A stretch of 64,000 nt of DNA from Burkholderiales bacterium. Lineage in GTDB: Bacteria; Pseudomonadota; Gammaproteobacteria; Burkholderiales; SG8-39. The notes below the pieces were generated by a model. It was given only the letters and a program-made list of their open reading frames with translations, was not told the origin of the DNA and made no database searches. Positions 1 to 8,054 of the stretch are shown here, piece after piece. The stretch covers positions 62,001-126,000 of the forward strand of contig JADLAV010000018.1 of assembly GCA_020848075.1 (NCBI GenBank). The letters run 5' to 3'. The position numbers and the translations under genes were made by a program. Positions within the stretch are counted from its first letter, which is position 1. Every line of letters begins with the position of its first letter.

Positions 1-198
1 CGCGCCCATGCGGCCGGCAAGCAGCGTGCCGACGAGGGCCATGCTGAGGAAGGTCGCCAGCGCGGGGATCACCGCGAGGATCGCGATGTAGTTGAGGTAG
101 AGCGCAAGCGGCTCGGTCTGCTCCTCGGCAATTACCGGCCACTCCTTGCGCGGTTGCACCAGGATGTTCAGCACGCGGTTCAGCAGCTTGTTCAGCAT
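1..198 (-). CDS. Yip1-family membrane protein, N-terminal part only
   Basis: Reading leftward from an ATG at 198 gives about 66 residues beginning MLNKLLNRVLNILVQPRKEW, then a hydrophobic stretch (IAILAVIPALATFLSMALVG) before the window ends. The opening amphipathic helix with the phrase VLNILVQPRKEWPVI followed by a membrane helix is typical of bacterial Yip1-domain proteins (PF04893), integral inner-membrane proteins of poorly known function. A GGGGAG ribosome-binding site lies just upstream of the ATG. The gene is truncated by the window edge, so the membrane-helix count and C-terminus cannot be judged. Confidence 0.6.
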   Translation of the reverse strand, partial: MLNKLLNRVLNILVQPRKEWPVIAEEQTEPLALYLNYIAILAVIPALATFLSMALVGTLLAGRMGA

Positions 199-276
199 GG
201 GTCTTCTCCCCCTGTCGCCGGACGACCGCGGCAGTATAGGGGAACTCGGCGCAGCGGTGCAGCTGGCCGGCCGGCG

Positions 277-3060
277 TCAGAGCGGGTCGGTCGGCTCTTC
301 GAATCCGAGACCGTCGGGATTGAGCGCGCAGATCGTCGCGCATCGGGATGAGAAATCGGGCGCACCGCCCGCCGGCACGAGGCTCCGCGGCCGCAACAGC
401 GCGGCGACGTCGTCGGGGCGCGCCGGCTTCCCGAAGTAGTAGCCCTGCGCGAGATCGCAACGGTGCATGCGCAAGAACGCGACCTGCGGTGCGGTCTCGA
501 CGCCCTCGGCGACCACCGCGAAGCCGAGGGTGTGCGCCATGTCGATCACGGCCCGCACGATGGCGGCGGCGTTCGGGTCGCTGGTCGCGTCCCGCACGAA
601 GGAACGGTCGACCTTCAGGGCCGTGACCGGAAAGCGGGGGAGATGGGCGAGGCTCGAGTAGCCCGTCCCGAAATCGTCGATCGAAATCTGCAGCCCCGCC
701 TCGCGCAAACGCTGCAACGCCTCGATCGCATGCTCCGGGTCCTGCATGAGGTAGCTCTCCGTGATCTCGAGCTCGAGCAGCCGCGGGTCGACGCCCTCGC
801 CGGCGACGAGCTCGACGATCCGCTGGTCGAGATTCCTCGCCTGGAACTGCCGCGCCGAGACGTTCACCGACACCGGCACCGGGACGAGCCCGGCTTGCCG
901 CCAGGCGCGGATCTGGCGGCACGCTGCGCGGACCACCCACTCGCCCGCCGGAACGATGAGACCGGTCTCCTCGAGCGCGGGAATGAAATCGGCCGGCGAG
1001 ACCGTCCCGCGGTGCGGGTGCTGCCACCGCAGGAGCGCCTCGACGCCGCGAACGCGCCGCGTCGCGAGATCGACTCTCGGCTGGTAGACGAGCGTGAACT
1101 CCTCGCGCTCGATGGCGAGGCGGAGGTCCGCCTGGACCTGCCGCCGCGCGTGCGAGCGCCGCTCCATCTCCGCGGTGAAGAAGCAATATGCCCCGCGGCC
1201 CAGGTCCTTGGCCCGGTACAGGGCCGCGTCGGCCGACTTGAGCAGCGACTCCGCGTCGGCGCCGTCGGCCGGATAGAGCGCGATACCGACGCTCGCGTTG
1301 ACCGACACCTCGTGCCCGCCCAGCCGGAACGGCGCACCGAGCCTCGCGAGTACTTTCTGCGCGACGTTCGCTGCCGCCTCCGCCTGATCCACGTTCGGGA
1401 GAACCGCGACGAACTCGTCGCCGCTCACGCGCGCGAGGGTATCGCTCGCGCGCACCAGCGCGCGCAGCCTGGCGCCGACCTCGGCGAGGAGCCGGTCGCC
1501 GAGATGATGCCCGTACGTGTCGTTCACGAGCTTGAACCGGTCGAGATCGGCGAAGAGCACCGCGACCTGCCGGCCGTCCCGCGCGGCGAGCGCGATCGCC
1601 TGATCGAGCCGGTCGCGCAGGAGATTGCGGTTCGCGAGGCCGGTGATGCTGTCGTACTGGGCGAGGTACGCGAGCCGCGCCTCCGCCTGGTGCCGCTGCA
1701 CCGCCGAGGACACGATGTTTCCGACGGTCTGCACGAACTCCGCCGCGTCGTCGCTGAAGGAGGCCTCGCCGGCCTTCACCATCGTCAGCACGGCGAACGG
1801 ACCGGCCTCGCCGAGGATCGGTACGCTGACCGAGGCGCGCGAGGCGCAGCCCCTTGCGCGCCCGGCGGGCTGCTCGCAGCGCGCCGTGGGACAGCTCGGG
1901 ACGATCACCGGCGCCTCGGAGCGCAGCGCAGCTGCGACGCCGCATGCGTCGCAGAGGGTGACCACGGCACCGCTCGGCGCGTCGGCGCCCACGCCCGATG
2001 CCGCACGGACCACGAACCGGCCGCGCTCGGCTTCTCCGTCCGGCGGCAGATACTCGAGCACGGCGGCGCCATCGGCGCTCGCGCCGTCGGTCGCCTGCAC
2101 GGCCTGCGCGAGGAGCGTCTCGAGCGTCGTCGTCTCGAGCGCGCGTTGGCCGAATCCTGCGATCCATTTCTGCCGCGCAGCGTCGGCGGCCAGCTGCTGC
2201 TCCGCGAGCTTGCGCCCCGTGATGTCGTGACCGACCCCGCGATAGCCGCGGAACCGCCCGCCGCCGTCGAAAATCGGCTCTCCACTCGTGCTCACGTGGC
2301 GCGGCTGGCCGTCGTCGCCGGCGCACACGTACTCGAAGTCCCGGAACGGCTGACGCGCCAGGAGCGTTGCGCGATGGTCCTCCCACGCTCCGATCGCCGG
2401 TGCCGCCTCGTGCATCTCCCAGCAGGCCTTGCCGAGCGCGTGCGCGCGCGCGACGCCCGACTTCGCGGCCCCCTCCTGCGAGACGAGCGTGAAGCGGAAC
2501 GACTCGTCCTGCTCCCAGTACCAGTCCGAAGACAGATGCACCAGGCTGCGGAAGCGGGCCTCGCTCCGGGCGCGGCTTTCGAGCGCCCGGCTTGCGCGAA
2601 GCAGGTAGCGCATCCGATGGCCCAGCAGCTTCCAGCTGATCGGCTTCGCCGCGAAATCGGTCGCTCCCACCTCGTAGGCACGGGCGATCGACGCGTCGTC
2701 GTCGGAGACGGTGAGGATCAGGATCGGCACGCGCTCGCCGTGCGGCAGGCGGCGGATGCGCTCGCAGCACTCGAATCCGTTCATCCCGGGCATGTTGATG
2801 TCGAGCAGGATGGCGTCCGGACGCATCCGCGAGAACGCGTCGAGCGCGTCTTCGCCGCACGCGGCCTCCACGACGCGGAATCCTTGCGGCGTGAGTGTCT
2901 CCGCCACGACGAGGCGCGTGATCTGGTCGTCGTCGACCACCAGGACAACGGGCGTGTGCGCATTGACCGCGGGGCCGTCGCTCGCCGGCGCGGCCGCAGC
3001 GCCGGCGCGGGCGGAGCACGTTTCGGTGCCCGGGGTGGAGTTCGTAGCCGACCGTACCAT
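277..3060 (-). CDS. REC-PAS-GAF-GGDEF-EAL cyclic-di-GMP signalling protein
   Basis: A 927-residue cytoplasmic multidomain protein. A receiver domain comes first (about residues 36-160; DDD acidic pocket, phospho-acceptor Asp87 in ILLDINMPG, Lys139 in AAKP). A PAS domain (about 165-290, ending GHDITGRK) and a GAF domain (about 305-450) follow. The diguanylate cyclase domain carries SGDEF in place of GGDEF, a variant often still active. The C-terminal EAL phosphodiesterase domain retains EALLRW, NVSARQF, EITES, DDFGTGYSSL, KVDRSF and QGYYFGKP. Both opposing activities may therefore be intact. ATG 3060 is chosen because AGGAG sits eight bases upstream; an ATG 45 bases earlier lacks this. The leader contains a probable c-di-GMP riboswitch, implying feedback by the enzyme's own product or substrate. 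The GAF domain is unusually cysteine-rich. Confidence 0.93.
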   Translation of the reverse strand: MVRSATNSTPGTETCSARAGAAAAPASDGPAVNAHTPVVLVVDDDQITRLVVAETLTPQGFRVVEAACGEDALDAFSRMRPDAILLDINMPGMNGFECCERIRRLPHGERVPILILTVSDDDASIARAYEVGATDFAAKPISWKLLGHRMRYLLRASRALESRARSEARFRSLVHLSSDWYWEQDESFRFTLVSQEGAAKSGVARAHALGKACWEMHEAAPAIGAWEDHRATLLARQPFRDFEYVCAGDDGQPRHVSTSGEPIFDGGGRFRGYRGVGHDITGRKLAEQQLAADAARQKWIAGFGQRALETTTLETLLAQAVQATDGASADGAAVLEYLPPDGEAERGRFVVRAASGVGADAPSGAVVTLCDACGVAAALRSEAPVIVPSCPTARCEQPAGRARGCASRASVSVPILGEAGPFAVLTMVKAGEASFSDDAAEFVQTVGNIVSSAVQRHQAEARLAYLAQYDSITGLANRNLLRDRLDQAIALAARDGRQVAVLFADLDRFKLVNDTYGHHLGDRLLAEVGARLRALVRASDTLARVSGDEFVAVLPNVDQAEAAANVAQKVLARLGAPFRLGGHEVSVNASVGIALYPADGADAESLLKSADAALYRAKDLGRGAYCFFTAEMERRSHARRQVQADLRLAIEREEFTLVYQPRVDLATRRVRGVEALLRWQHPHRGTVSPADFIPALEETGLIVPAGEWVVRAACRQIRAWRQAGLVPVPVSVNVSARQFQARNLDQRIVELVAGEGVDPRLLELEITESYLMQDPEHAIEALQRLREAGLQISIDDFGTGYSSLAHLPRFPVTALKVDRSFVRDATSDPNAAAIVRAVIDMAHTLGFAVVAEGVETAPQVAFLRMHRCDLAQGYYFGKPARPDDVAALLRPRSLVPAGGAPDFSSRCATICALNPDGLGFEEPTDPL

Positions 3061-3225
3061 CGCGCAATCTCCTCGCAGTGAACGTCTGGCTGCAAAGAGG
3101 CACACGCCCGACCGAAGTCGCGCGGCCGCGCGGCACGCTTGCGCGCCGCGCCATGCCGATGCCTTCCCGGAGATCGCGGCGCGCGCTCACGCACGCTCGA
3201 AATGAAACAGCCGCGCTCGAGGGGC

Positions 3226-3256
3226 GTGTAAGGCACGCGCGTGACGCGACTTACAC
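3226..3256 (-). promoter_or_regulatory. Putative expression-platform hairpin of the riboswitch
   Basis: GTGTAAG (3226-3232) and CTTACAC (3250-3256) are perfect inverted repeats with a 17-base loop. One arm overlaps the last bases of the aptamer, so pairing could compete with ligand-bound folding. There is no downstream U-tract, so this would not be a simple intrinsic terminator. Confidence 0.35.
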
Positions 3257-3360
3257 TGGCAGCCCCGCTATCTTGCGACCCGCGTGAGCTCGGCGCTCGC
3301 GCGGGTCCTTCAGACCGGAGGCTTTGCGACCCCGCCTTTCGGCAGGTGTGCCCTTTTCAG
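3253..3360 (-). promoter_or_regulatory. c-di-GMP-I (GEMM) riboswitch aptamer
   Basis: On the minus strand the sequence reads AGGGCACACC, a GCC-GAAA-GGC tetraloop hairpin, then GGGTCGCAAAGCCTCCGG. A GC-rich hairpin (GACCCGCG paired with CGCGGGTC) and finally ATAGCGGGGCTGCC complete it. These blocks occur in the same order and spacing as in the Vibrio Vc2 GEMM-I RNA (AGGGCAAACC, GAAA, GGGACGCAAAGCCTCCGG, GTAGCGGGGTTACC). The AGGGCA block is unchanged, which fits c-di-GMP rather than the cGAMP-sensing G-to-A variants. The downstream gene encodes a GGDEF-EAL enzyme, a biologically sensible target. The match comes from reading by eye; covariance-model scoring was not possible. Confidence 0.85.
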
Positions 3361-3458
3361 CTGCGAAAAAGCCTATCGCACGCGATATCCGGCGCCACGG
3401 AACTTTGTCACGCCGATGGGCGTCTCGCGCGTGGTTCGGGCGCGCGGGGTGCCGTGCT

Positions 3459-3953
3459 TCACGCGCGGGCCACCGGCAACGGCTTCGCGACCATCAGATA
3501 GAAGAGAACGAGCACGATGGCGAACGCGGGGATGGCGAGGCCGAACCACCACCCGAACCAGCGATGGAAGCGCCCGGGCAGTGCGGCCACCGACGCCGAC
3601 CGTGCGGCCACACGATGCAGGCGCACCTGCAACGCGAGGATCGGCAGCCAGCAGGCGCCCGCGAGCAGATAGAGGCCGAGCACCGCCATCGACCACGGGC
3701 TCACCCACGGCCATCCGAGCGCGCGCATCAGCACGAGACCGCTCGCGAACTGAAACGCGACCGCGGGCGCGGTCAGGCACGCGTCCGCGATCACGGTGAG
3801 CCTGAGCAACGCGCGCAGCGCCGCGAGGTCGTCCGTCCGCACGGCGCGGCGGTAGCCGAACCAGGTGAAGTAGGCGATTCCGAGCCCGCCGCCGAACACG
3901 ACGGCCGCACCGACGGCGTGCGCCGTCTTCCAGAGCGTGTAGGCGTCGCTCAG
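3459..3953 (-). CDS. DUF2269-family integral membrane protein
   Basis: About 164 residues with four hydrophobic segments: near the N-terminus (AVGAAVVFGGGLGIAYFTWF), two central ones (around ACLTAPAVAFQFASG and SMAVLGLYLLAGACW) and one C-terminal (LAIPAFAIVLVLFYLM). The opening YTLWKTAHAVGAAVVFGGGL matches the N-terminus expected for DUF2269 predicted inner-membrane proteins; function is unknown. There is no ATG near this point. The start given is a CTG at 3953 that overlaps the TGA of a 35-codon upstream frame (CTGA). The in-frame GTG at 3992 would add 13 Arg/Gly-rich residues and has no ribosome-binding site. The start is therefore uncertain, while the family call is fairly secure. Confidence 0.7.
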   Translation of the reverse strand: MSDAYTLWKTAHAVGAAVVFGGGLGIAYFTWFGYRRAVRTDDLAALRALLRLTVIADACLTAPAVAFQFASGLVLMRALGWPWVSPWSMAVLGLYLLAGACWLPILALQVRLHRVAARSASVAALPGRFHRWFGWWFGLAIPAFAIVLVLFYLMVAKPLPVARA

Positions 3954-4057
3954 CCGCGCACCCCCGGTCGCAAGTCCTCGCCGGCGACGCACTGACGGCC
4001 CGGGAGCGCCACGAACGCGTGATCCCAGTCGCGTGCCGCGGCATGTTGTGGCGTCAT
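3950..4057 (-). CDS. Small upstream frame (35 aa), possible leader peptide
   Basis: A 35-residue frame starts at ATG 4057 behind a purine-rich AAGGAAGGGAG and ends at a TGA (3952-3950) that overlaps the likely start of the DUF2269-like gene. Its product (MTPQHAAARDWDHAFVALPG...) has no recognised family, no signal peptide and no membrane segment. The strong ribosome-binding site plus stop/start overlap suggest translational coupling. It could instead be the decayed 5' end of an older gene. Confidence 0.3.
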   Translation of the reverse strand: MTPQHAAARDWDHAFVALPGRQCVAGEDLRPGVRG

Positions 4058-4350
4058 CGTCTCCCTTCCTTTCGCGGTCTCGCCCGGTGGCGGCGGTGCA
4101 CGGAGTGTGCCGCGAGGCCGGCGTCAGGGCAAACGTTCGCCGCCCGGCGCGCCGCCTGACTTGCCCCAGGAACAAATGCCGCCTGGCGGCTCTCCATCGG
4201 GGTCGGGCCTCCGCGACGCCCGGCGGTGACGGCGCGGCGCTATCCCGCGCCAAGCGAGAGAAACGGCACCCCGGACGGCGCGGCAGGGTTGATCCGGCAC
4301 GCGTTTTCGGGTCACCATGACGCCTGCATGACCACAGCCCGGGAGGCGGA

Positions 4351-4620
4351 ATGAACCGCATCTGTGCCGCTCTGTTGCTCGGCCTGCTGCCGCTCCACGC
4401 GTCGGCGATGTGCTACACGGTCTTCGACAACCAGAACCGGATCGTCTACCGCGATACGGTCACACCGATCGACCTCTCGGGATCCATCGAGAGCGCGATG
4501 CAGGCGAAGTTTCCGCGCGGCCACCTGGTGATCTCCGGTGCGGACGCCAGTTGCGTCCGGGTGACGCCGGCGAGCCCGGTCGACACGCGCGGCATCGCCG
4601 CCGCTTCGGCTACGAGGTGA
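4351..4620 (+). CDS. Small secreted protein of unknown function
   Basis: An 89-residue product with an obvious signal peptide (MNRICAALLLGLLPLHASA, cleavage after HASA). The short mature domain starts MCYTVFDNQNRIVYRDTVTP and has two cysteines (just after the cleavage site and in ADASCVRV) that could form a periplasmic disulfide. GGGAGGCGG precedes the ATG. The pattern of a one-turn YTVFD..NRIVYRD motif after a signal peptide is seen in small periplasmic proteins of Betaproteobacteria, but no function can be assigned. It stands alone, convergent with the HAAT operon. Confidence 0.7.
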   Translation: MNRICAALLLGLLPLHASAMCYTVFDNQNRIVYRDTVTPIDLSGSIESAMQAKFPRGHLVISGADASCVRVTPASPVDTRGIAAASATR

Positions 4621-4640
4621 ACCTGCGGGGGAGCGATGTC

Positions 4641-4663
4641 GCGCCCGTCGTAAGCGCGGGCGC
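4641..4663. terminator. Hairpin between convergent genes
   Basis: GCGCCCG (4641-4647) and CGGGCGC (4657-4663) form a perfect 7-bp stem with a nine-base loop, 20 bases past the small secreted protein and 25 bases before the end of livF. It could serve both strands, but there is no T-run. Confidence 0.4.
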
Positions 4664-4687
4664 CGGTGAACGGCGGCGCGCCGGCCC

Positions 4688-5389
4688 TCAGAGGCCCAGA
4701 TAGGCCTGCTGCACCTGCGGGTTGGCGGCGAGCTCGGCGCCGGTGCCCGCGAGCACCACCTGGCCGGTCTCGAGCACGTACGCGCGGTCGGCGACGGAGA
4801 GCGCCGCGCGCGCATTCTGGTCGACGAGGAAGATCGTCCGCCCCTCCTCCTTCAGCCGGCGCACGTAGGCGAACACTTCCTGGACCAGCAGCGGCGCGAG
4901 CCCCATGCTCGGCTCGTCGAGGAGCAGGAGCCGCGGCTGCGCCATCACCGCGCGGCCCATCGCGAGCATCTGCTGCTCGCCGCCCGAGAGCGTTCCGGCC
5001 AGGCTGGCGCGCCGCTCGCGCAGCCGCGGGAACATCGCGTAGATGCGCTCGAGCGTCGCCGCCGCCGCTTTGCCGCCGCGCCGGTAGGCGCCGAGCCGCA
5101 GGTTGTCCTCGACGGTGAGCGGCGCGAACACCTGGCGGCCCTCCGGGACTTGAACGATCCCGAGCCCGACGCGCCGATCCGGCGCTGCGTGCGTGACGTC
5201 GGCGCCGTCGAAGCGCACGTGGCCGCCGGTCGCCGGCTGCACGCCCGAGAGCGTGCGCAGGAGCGTCGTCTTGCCGGCGCCGTTCGCCCCGACGAGCGCG
5301 ACGAGCTCGCCCTCGCGCACGTCGACGTCGATGCCTTTCAGCGCCGGGATGCGGCCGTAGTGGCTGGTGAGCCCGCGGACCTCGAGCAT
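4688..5389 (-). CDS. livF: HAAT ABC transporter ATP-binding protein LivF
   Basis: A 233-residue ATPase of the branched-chain amino acid/aromatic acid uptake family. It has Walker [10 protein letters not shown], signature LSGGEQQ, Walker [14 protein letters not shown] and the LivF-typical FLVDQNARAAL switch region. Length is normal for LivF (about 235). It is the last gene of a five-gene minus-strand importer operon and begins one base after the livG stop. It powers import together with LivG, LivH and LivM. LivF proteins pair with many substrates (amino acids, urea, benzoate-type acids), so the cargo cannot be read from this subunit. Confidence 0.93.
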   Translation of the reverse strand: MLEVRGLTSHYGRIPALKGIDVDVREGELVALVGANGAGKTTLLRTLSGVQPATGGHVRFDGADVTHAAPDRRVGLGIVQVPEGRQVFAPLTVEDNLRLGAYRRGGKAAAATLERIYAMFPRLRERRASLAGTLSGGEQQMLAMGRAVMAQPRLLLLDEPSMGLAPLLVQEVFAYVRRLKEEGRTIFLVDQNARAALSVADRAYVLETGQVVLAGTGAELAANPQVQQAYLGL

Positions 5390-5390
5390 C

Positions 5391-6161
5391 TCAGGCCTCC
5401 GCCTGCGCCGCGCCGAGGTAGGCCTCGATCACGCGCGCGTCGGCGCGCACCTCCGCGGCGGTGCCCTCGGCGAGCTTCTTGCCGTAATCGAGCACGACGA
5501 TGTGGTCGGACACACCCATCACCAGGCGCATGTTGTGCTCGACGAGGATCACCGTGATGCCGCTCGCCACCAGGCGCTTGATGAGCTCGTCGATCGCGGC
5601 GGTTTCGGTCGGGTTGAGGCCCGCCGCCGGCTCGTCGAGCAGCAGGAGCCGCGGGCGCGCTGCGAGCGCGCGGGCGATCTCGAGGCGCTTGAGCGCGCCG
5701 TAGGGAAGCGCGTCGGCCGGCGCCGCCGCGTACGCCTCGACCCCGACGAAGCGCATCAGCTCGAGCGCCGCATCGCGATACGCGCGCTCGTCGGCGACGC
5801 GCCCGGGCAGCCGCAACAGCGCGCCGGCGAGCCCGCGCCGCGCGCGCAGATGCCCGCCCACGAGCACGTTCTCGAGCGCGCTCATGTTGAAGAAGATCTG
5901 CAGGTTCTGGAACGTGCGCGCGATCCCGGCGGCGGCGAACTCGTGCGGCGGCGCGCCGTTCAGGGTGTGGCCGTCGAACGCGATCCGGCCTTCGCTCGGA
6001 GCATAGATGCCGTTCAGCAGGTTGAGGAGCGTGGTCTTGCCCGCGCCGTTCGGCCCGATGATCGAGTGCACGCGCCCGGGCTCGATCACGAACGAGACGT
6101 CATTGACGGCCTTTAGCCCGCCGAACTGCTTGGAGAGTCCGTCGACGGTGAGCAGGCTCAC
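5391..6161 (-). CDS. livG: HAAT ABC transporter ATP-binding protein LivG
   Basis: 256 residues starting at GTG 6161, which overlaps the livM stop as GTGA. Walker A is GPNGAGKTT (about residue 37), with the LivG-characteristic GIARTFQNLQIF, signature-region PYGALKRLEIARAL, Walker [17 protein letters not shown] and LVEHNMRLVMG. The signature reads PYGALKR rather than LSGGQ, as is usual for LivG. It partners LivF at the cytoplasmic face of the LivHM channel. Confidence 0.93.
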   Translation of the reverse strand: MSLLTVDGLSKQFGGLKAVNDVSFVIEPGRVHSIIGPNGAGKTTLLNLLNGIYAPSEGRIAFDGHTLNGAPPHEFAAAGIARTFQNLQIFFNMSALENVLVGGHLRARRGLAGALLRLPGRVADERAYRDAALELMRFVGVEAYAAAPADALPYGALKRLEIARALAARPRLLLLDEPAAGLNPTETAAIDELIKRLVASGITVILVEHNMRLVMGVSDHIVVLDYGKKLAEGTAAEVRADARVIEAYLGAAQAEA

Positions 6162-7111
6162 TTGCGCCACCGCGCGAACGCCGCGCCGATCGTCGGAACG
6201 AGGCCGCGCGGCAGGAAGATCATCGTCAGCATGAGCACCGCGCCGAAGACCATCATCTCGTAGTCCTTCAGCGCCGTCAGGACCTGCGGCATCGTGGTGA
6301 GCACTGCGGCGCCGACCACCGCGCCGAACGTCGATGCCATCCCGCCGAGCACGACCATCGTGACGAGCTCGATCGAGTGCAGGAACGTCGCCTTCGCAGG
6401 CGTGATGAAGCCCGCGTAGTGCGCCGTGAGGCTTCCGGCGACGGCGGCGAATACCGCCGAGATGACGAACGCCATCACTTTGTATCGGCGCGGATCGACC
6501 CCCGCCACCTGCGCGGCGACTTCGGAGCCGTGCAGGGCGCGCAGCGCCCGGCCCACCGGCGAGTCGATGAGGTTCAGCGCGAGCCAGACGGCCACGACGA
6601 GCATCACGCCGACCACCCAGTACCACACGCGCTCGCCGGCGAGCGGGAATCCGAGGAGCGCCAAGGGCGGCACGGCCATGCCGTCCGGCCCGCCGGTGAT
6701 GCGGTCCTCGGTAGCGATGACGATCGAGATGATGATGCCCAGGCCGAGCGTCGCCATCGCGAGGTAGTGGCCCTTCAGCCGGAGGATCGGCCGGCCGACG
6801 ACGTACGCGACCAGCCCGGCGGAGCCGATTGCGACCACCAGCGCCGCGCCGGGCGGCCAGCCGAAACGCGAGGTGAGGATCGCCGAAGTGTAGGCGCTGA
6901 GCGCATAGAAGCCGGCGTGGCCGAGGCTGATCTGGCCCGCGTAGCCGATCAGCAGGTTGAGGCCGACGCAGACGATCGCGTTCAGCCCGACCTGGATCGC
7001 GACCTCATAGTAAAAGTTGTTCGTGAGCGCGAGCGGGAGGAGCGCGATCACCAGGACGAGCACGGCGAGCCCGCCGGTGCGCGCCTGCGCGAGCCGCGGC
7101 CACACGGTCAC
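6158..7111 (-). CDS. livM: HAAT ABC transporter permease LivM
   Basis: 317 residues from GTG 7111, overlapping the livH stop (GTGA) and the livG start (GTGA). About eight to nine membrane helices are visible. The family-specific segments are NLLIGYAGQISLGHAGFYAL, LRLKGHYLAMATLGLG and AALHGSEVAAQVAGVD-like cytoplasmic motif ALRALHGSEVAAQVAG. Forms the inner-membrane channel with LivH. Confidence 0.92.
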   Translation of the reverse strand: MTVWPRLAQARTGGLAVLVLVIALLPLALTNNFYYEVAIQVGLNAIVCVGLNLLIGYAGQISLGHAGFYALSAYTSAILTSRFGWPPGAALVVAIGSAGLVAYVVGRPILRLKGHYLAMATLGLGIIISIVIATEDRITGGPDGMAVPPLALLGFPLAGERVWYWVVGVMLVVAVWLALNLIDSPVGRALRALHGSEVAAQVAGVDPRRYKVMAFVISAVFAAVAGSLTAHYAGFITPAKATFLHSIELVTMVVLGGMASTFGAVVGAAVLTTMPQVLTALKDYEMMVFGAVLMLTMIFLPRGLVPTIGAAFARWRK

Positions 7112-7983
7112 ACCCGTTCGGCCGAGCGCCGCGCGAAGAGCCCGCTCGGCCGGAAGAACAGCACCGCGAGGATAATGACGAACGCGATGACGTCCTTGTA
7201 GGCCGAGGAAACGAAGCCCGCGCCGAGGCTCTCGAGGATGCCGAGGGCGAGCCCGCCGGCCACCGCGCCGACGCCGCTGCCGAGGCCGCCGAGGATGGCG
7301 GCCGCAAAGCCCTTCAACCCCAGCATCACCCCGACGTCGTACGAGGTGATGGTGATCGGCGCGGTGAGGATGCCGGCGATCGCACCGAGCGCGGCGGACA
7401 GGCCGAACGCGAGCAGGAGCATGCCCTTCACCCTGACGCCGACCAGCTCGGCGGCGAGCCGGTTGTGCGAGGTGGCGAGCATCCCCTTGCCGAGCAGCGT
7501 GCGCCCGAAGAACCATCCCAGCGCGGCGACGATCAGGACCGTCACGCCGAGCACCCACAGGCTCTGCGGCAGGATGGTGGCGCCGAAGACCGCGATCGGC
7601 GTGCTGCCTGTGAAGGGGCGCAGCGCGTGGAAGTTCTTGTCCCAGACGAGCTGCGCGAGCCCGCGCAGGAAGATCGAGGCGCCGATGGTGATGATGATCA
7701 GGGTGACGACCGAGGCCCCGCGCGCGCGCTCGATCGCGAGCTTTTCGAGCAGAAGGCCGACCGCGGCGGCCACGACCACGGCGAGCGCGATCGCGAGCGG
7801 CAGCGGCATGCCGCCGTCGACCAGGGAAACCGTGGTCATGCCGCCGATCATGACGAACTCGCCTTGCGCGAAGTTGATCACCTGGCTGGCGTTGTAGATG
7901 ATCGAGAACCCGAGCGCCACCAGGGCGTAGATCGCCCCGATCGTGATGCCGGTGAGAAGGAACTGGGTGAGCTCTGCGCTCAT
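7108..7983 (-). CDS. livH: HAAT ABC transporter permease LivH
   Basis: 291 residues from ATG 7983. Diagnostic segments: GITIGAIYALVALGFSIIYN, VINFAQGEFVMIGG, the cytoplasmic loop GKGMLATSHNRLAAELVGV, and the C-terminal GLKGFAAAILGGLGSGVGAV. It lies 71 bases downstream of the binding-protein gene; that gap contains a strong hairpin likely to reduce read-through, so the binding protein would exceed the channel in amount. Confidence 0.93.
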   Translation of the reverse strand: MSAELTQFLLTGITIGAIYALVALGFSIIYNASQVINFAQGEFVMIGGMTTVSLVDGGMPLPLAIALAVVVAAAVGLLLEKLAIERARGASVVTLIIITIGASIFLRGLAQLVWDKNFHALRPFTGSTPIAVFGATILPQSLWVLGVTVLIVAALGWFFGRTLLGKGMLATSHNRLAAELVGVRVKGMLLLAFGLSAALGAIAGILTAPITITSYDVGVMLGLKGFAAAILGGLGSGVGAVAGGLALGILESLGAGFVSSAYKDVIAFVIILAVLFFRPSGLFARRSAERV

Positions 7984-7995
7984 TGGTCGATATCA

Positions 7996-8026
7996 CGCCC
8001 GGGCGGGGGATCGACCCGCCCGGGCG
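7996..8026 (-). terminator. 12-bp stem-loop between SBP and livH (attenuator)
   Basis: CGCCCGGGCGGG (7996-8007) pairs perfectly with CCCGCCCGGGCG (8015-8026) around a seven-base loop. No T-run follows on the minus strand, so it is more likely a partial terminator or an mRNA 3'-end stabiliser for the binding-protein transcript. The second HAAT operon has an equivalent hairpin at the same place. Confidence 0.6.
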
Positions 8027-8054
8027 CCGGGACTGCGCGGTCAGGCGCGAAAGC

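Larger units (their letters stand above)
3061..3458. other. 398-bp leader/intergenic region holding a riboswitch
   Basis: The stretch lies between the end of the DUF2269-like gene and the start of the REC-GGDEF-EAL gene, both on the minus strand. Read on the minus strand it contains a c-di-GMP-I aptamer-like sequence (3253-3360), then an inverted repeat (3250-3256 with 3226-3232) that overlaps the 3' edge of the aptamer. About 165 bases of GC-rich leader follow before the AGGAG of the regulated gene. No protein-coding potential was recognised. Confidence 0.7.

Noticed and set aside
463-3081. 872-codon plus-strand frame opposite the REC-GGDEF-EAL gene
   Set aside because: Arg/Glu/His-rich shadow without motifs; the minus strand encodes five recognisable domains.
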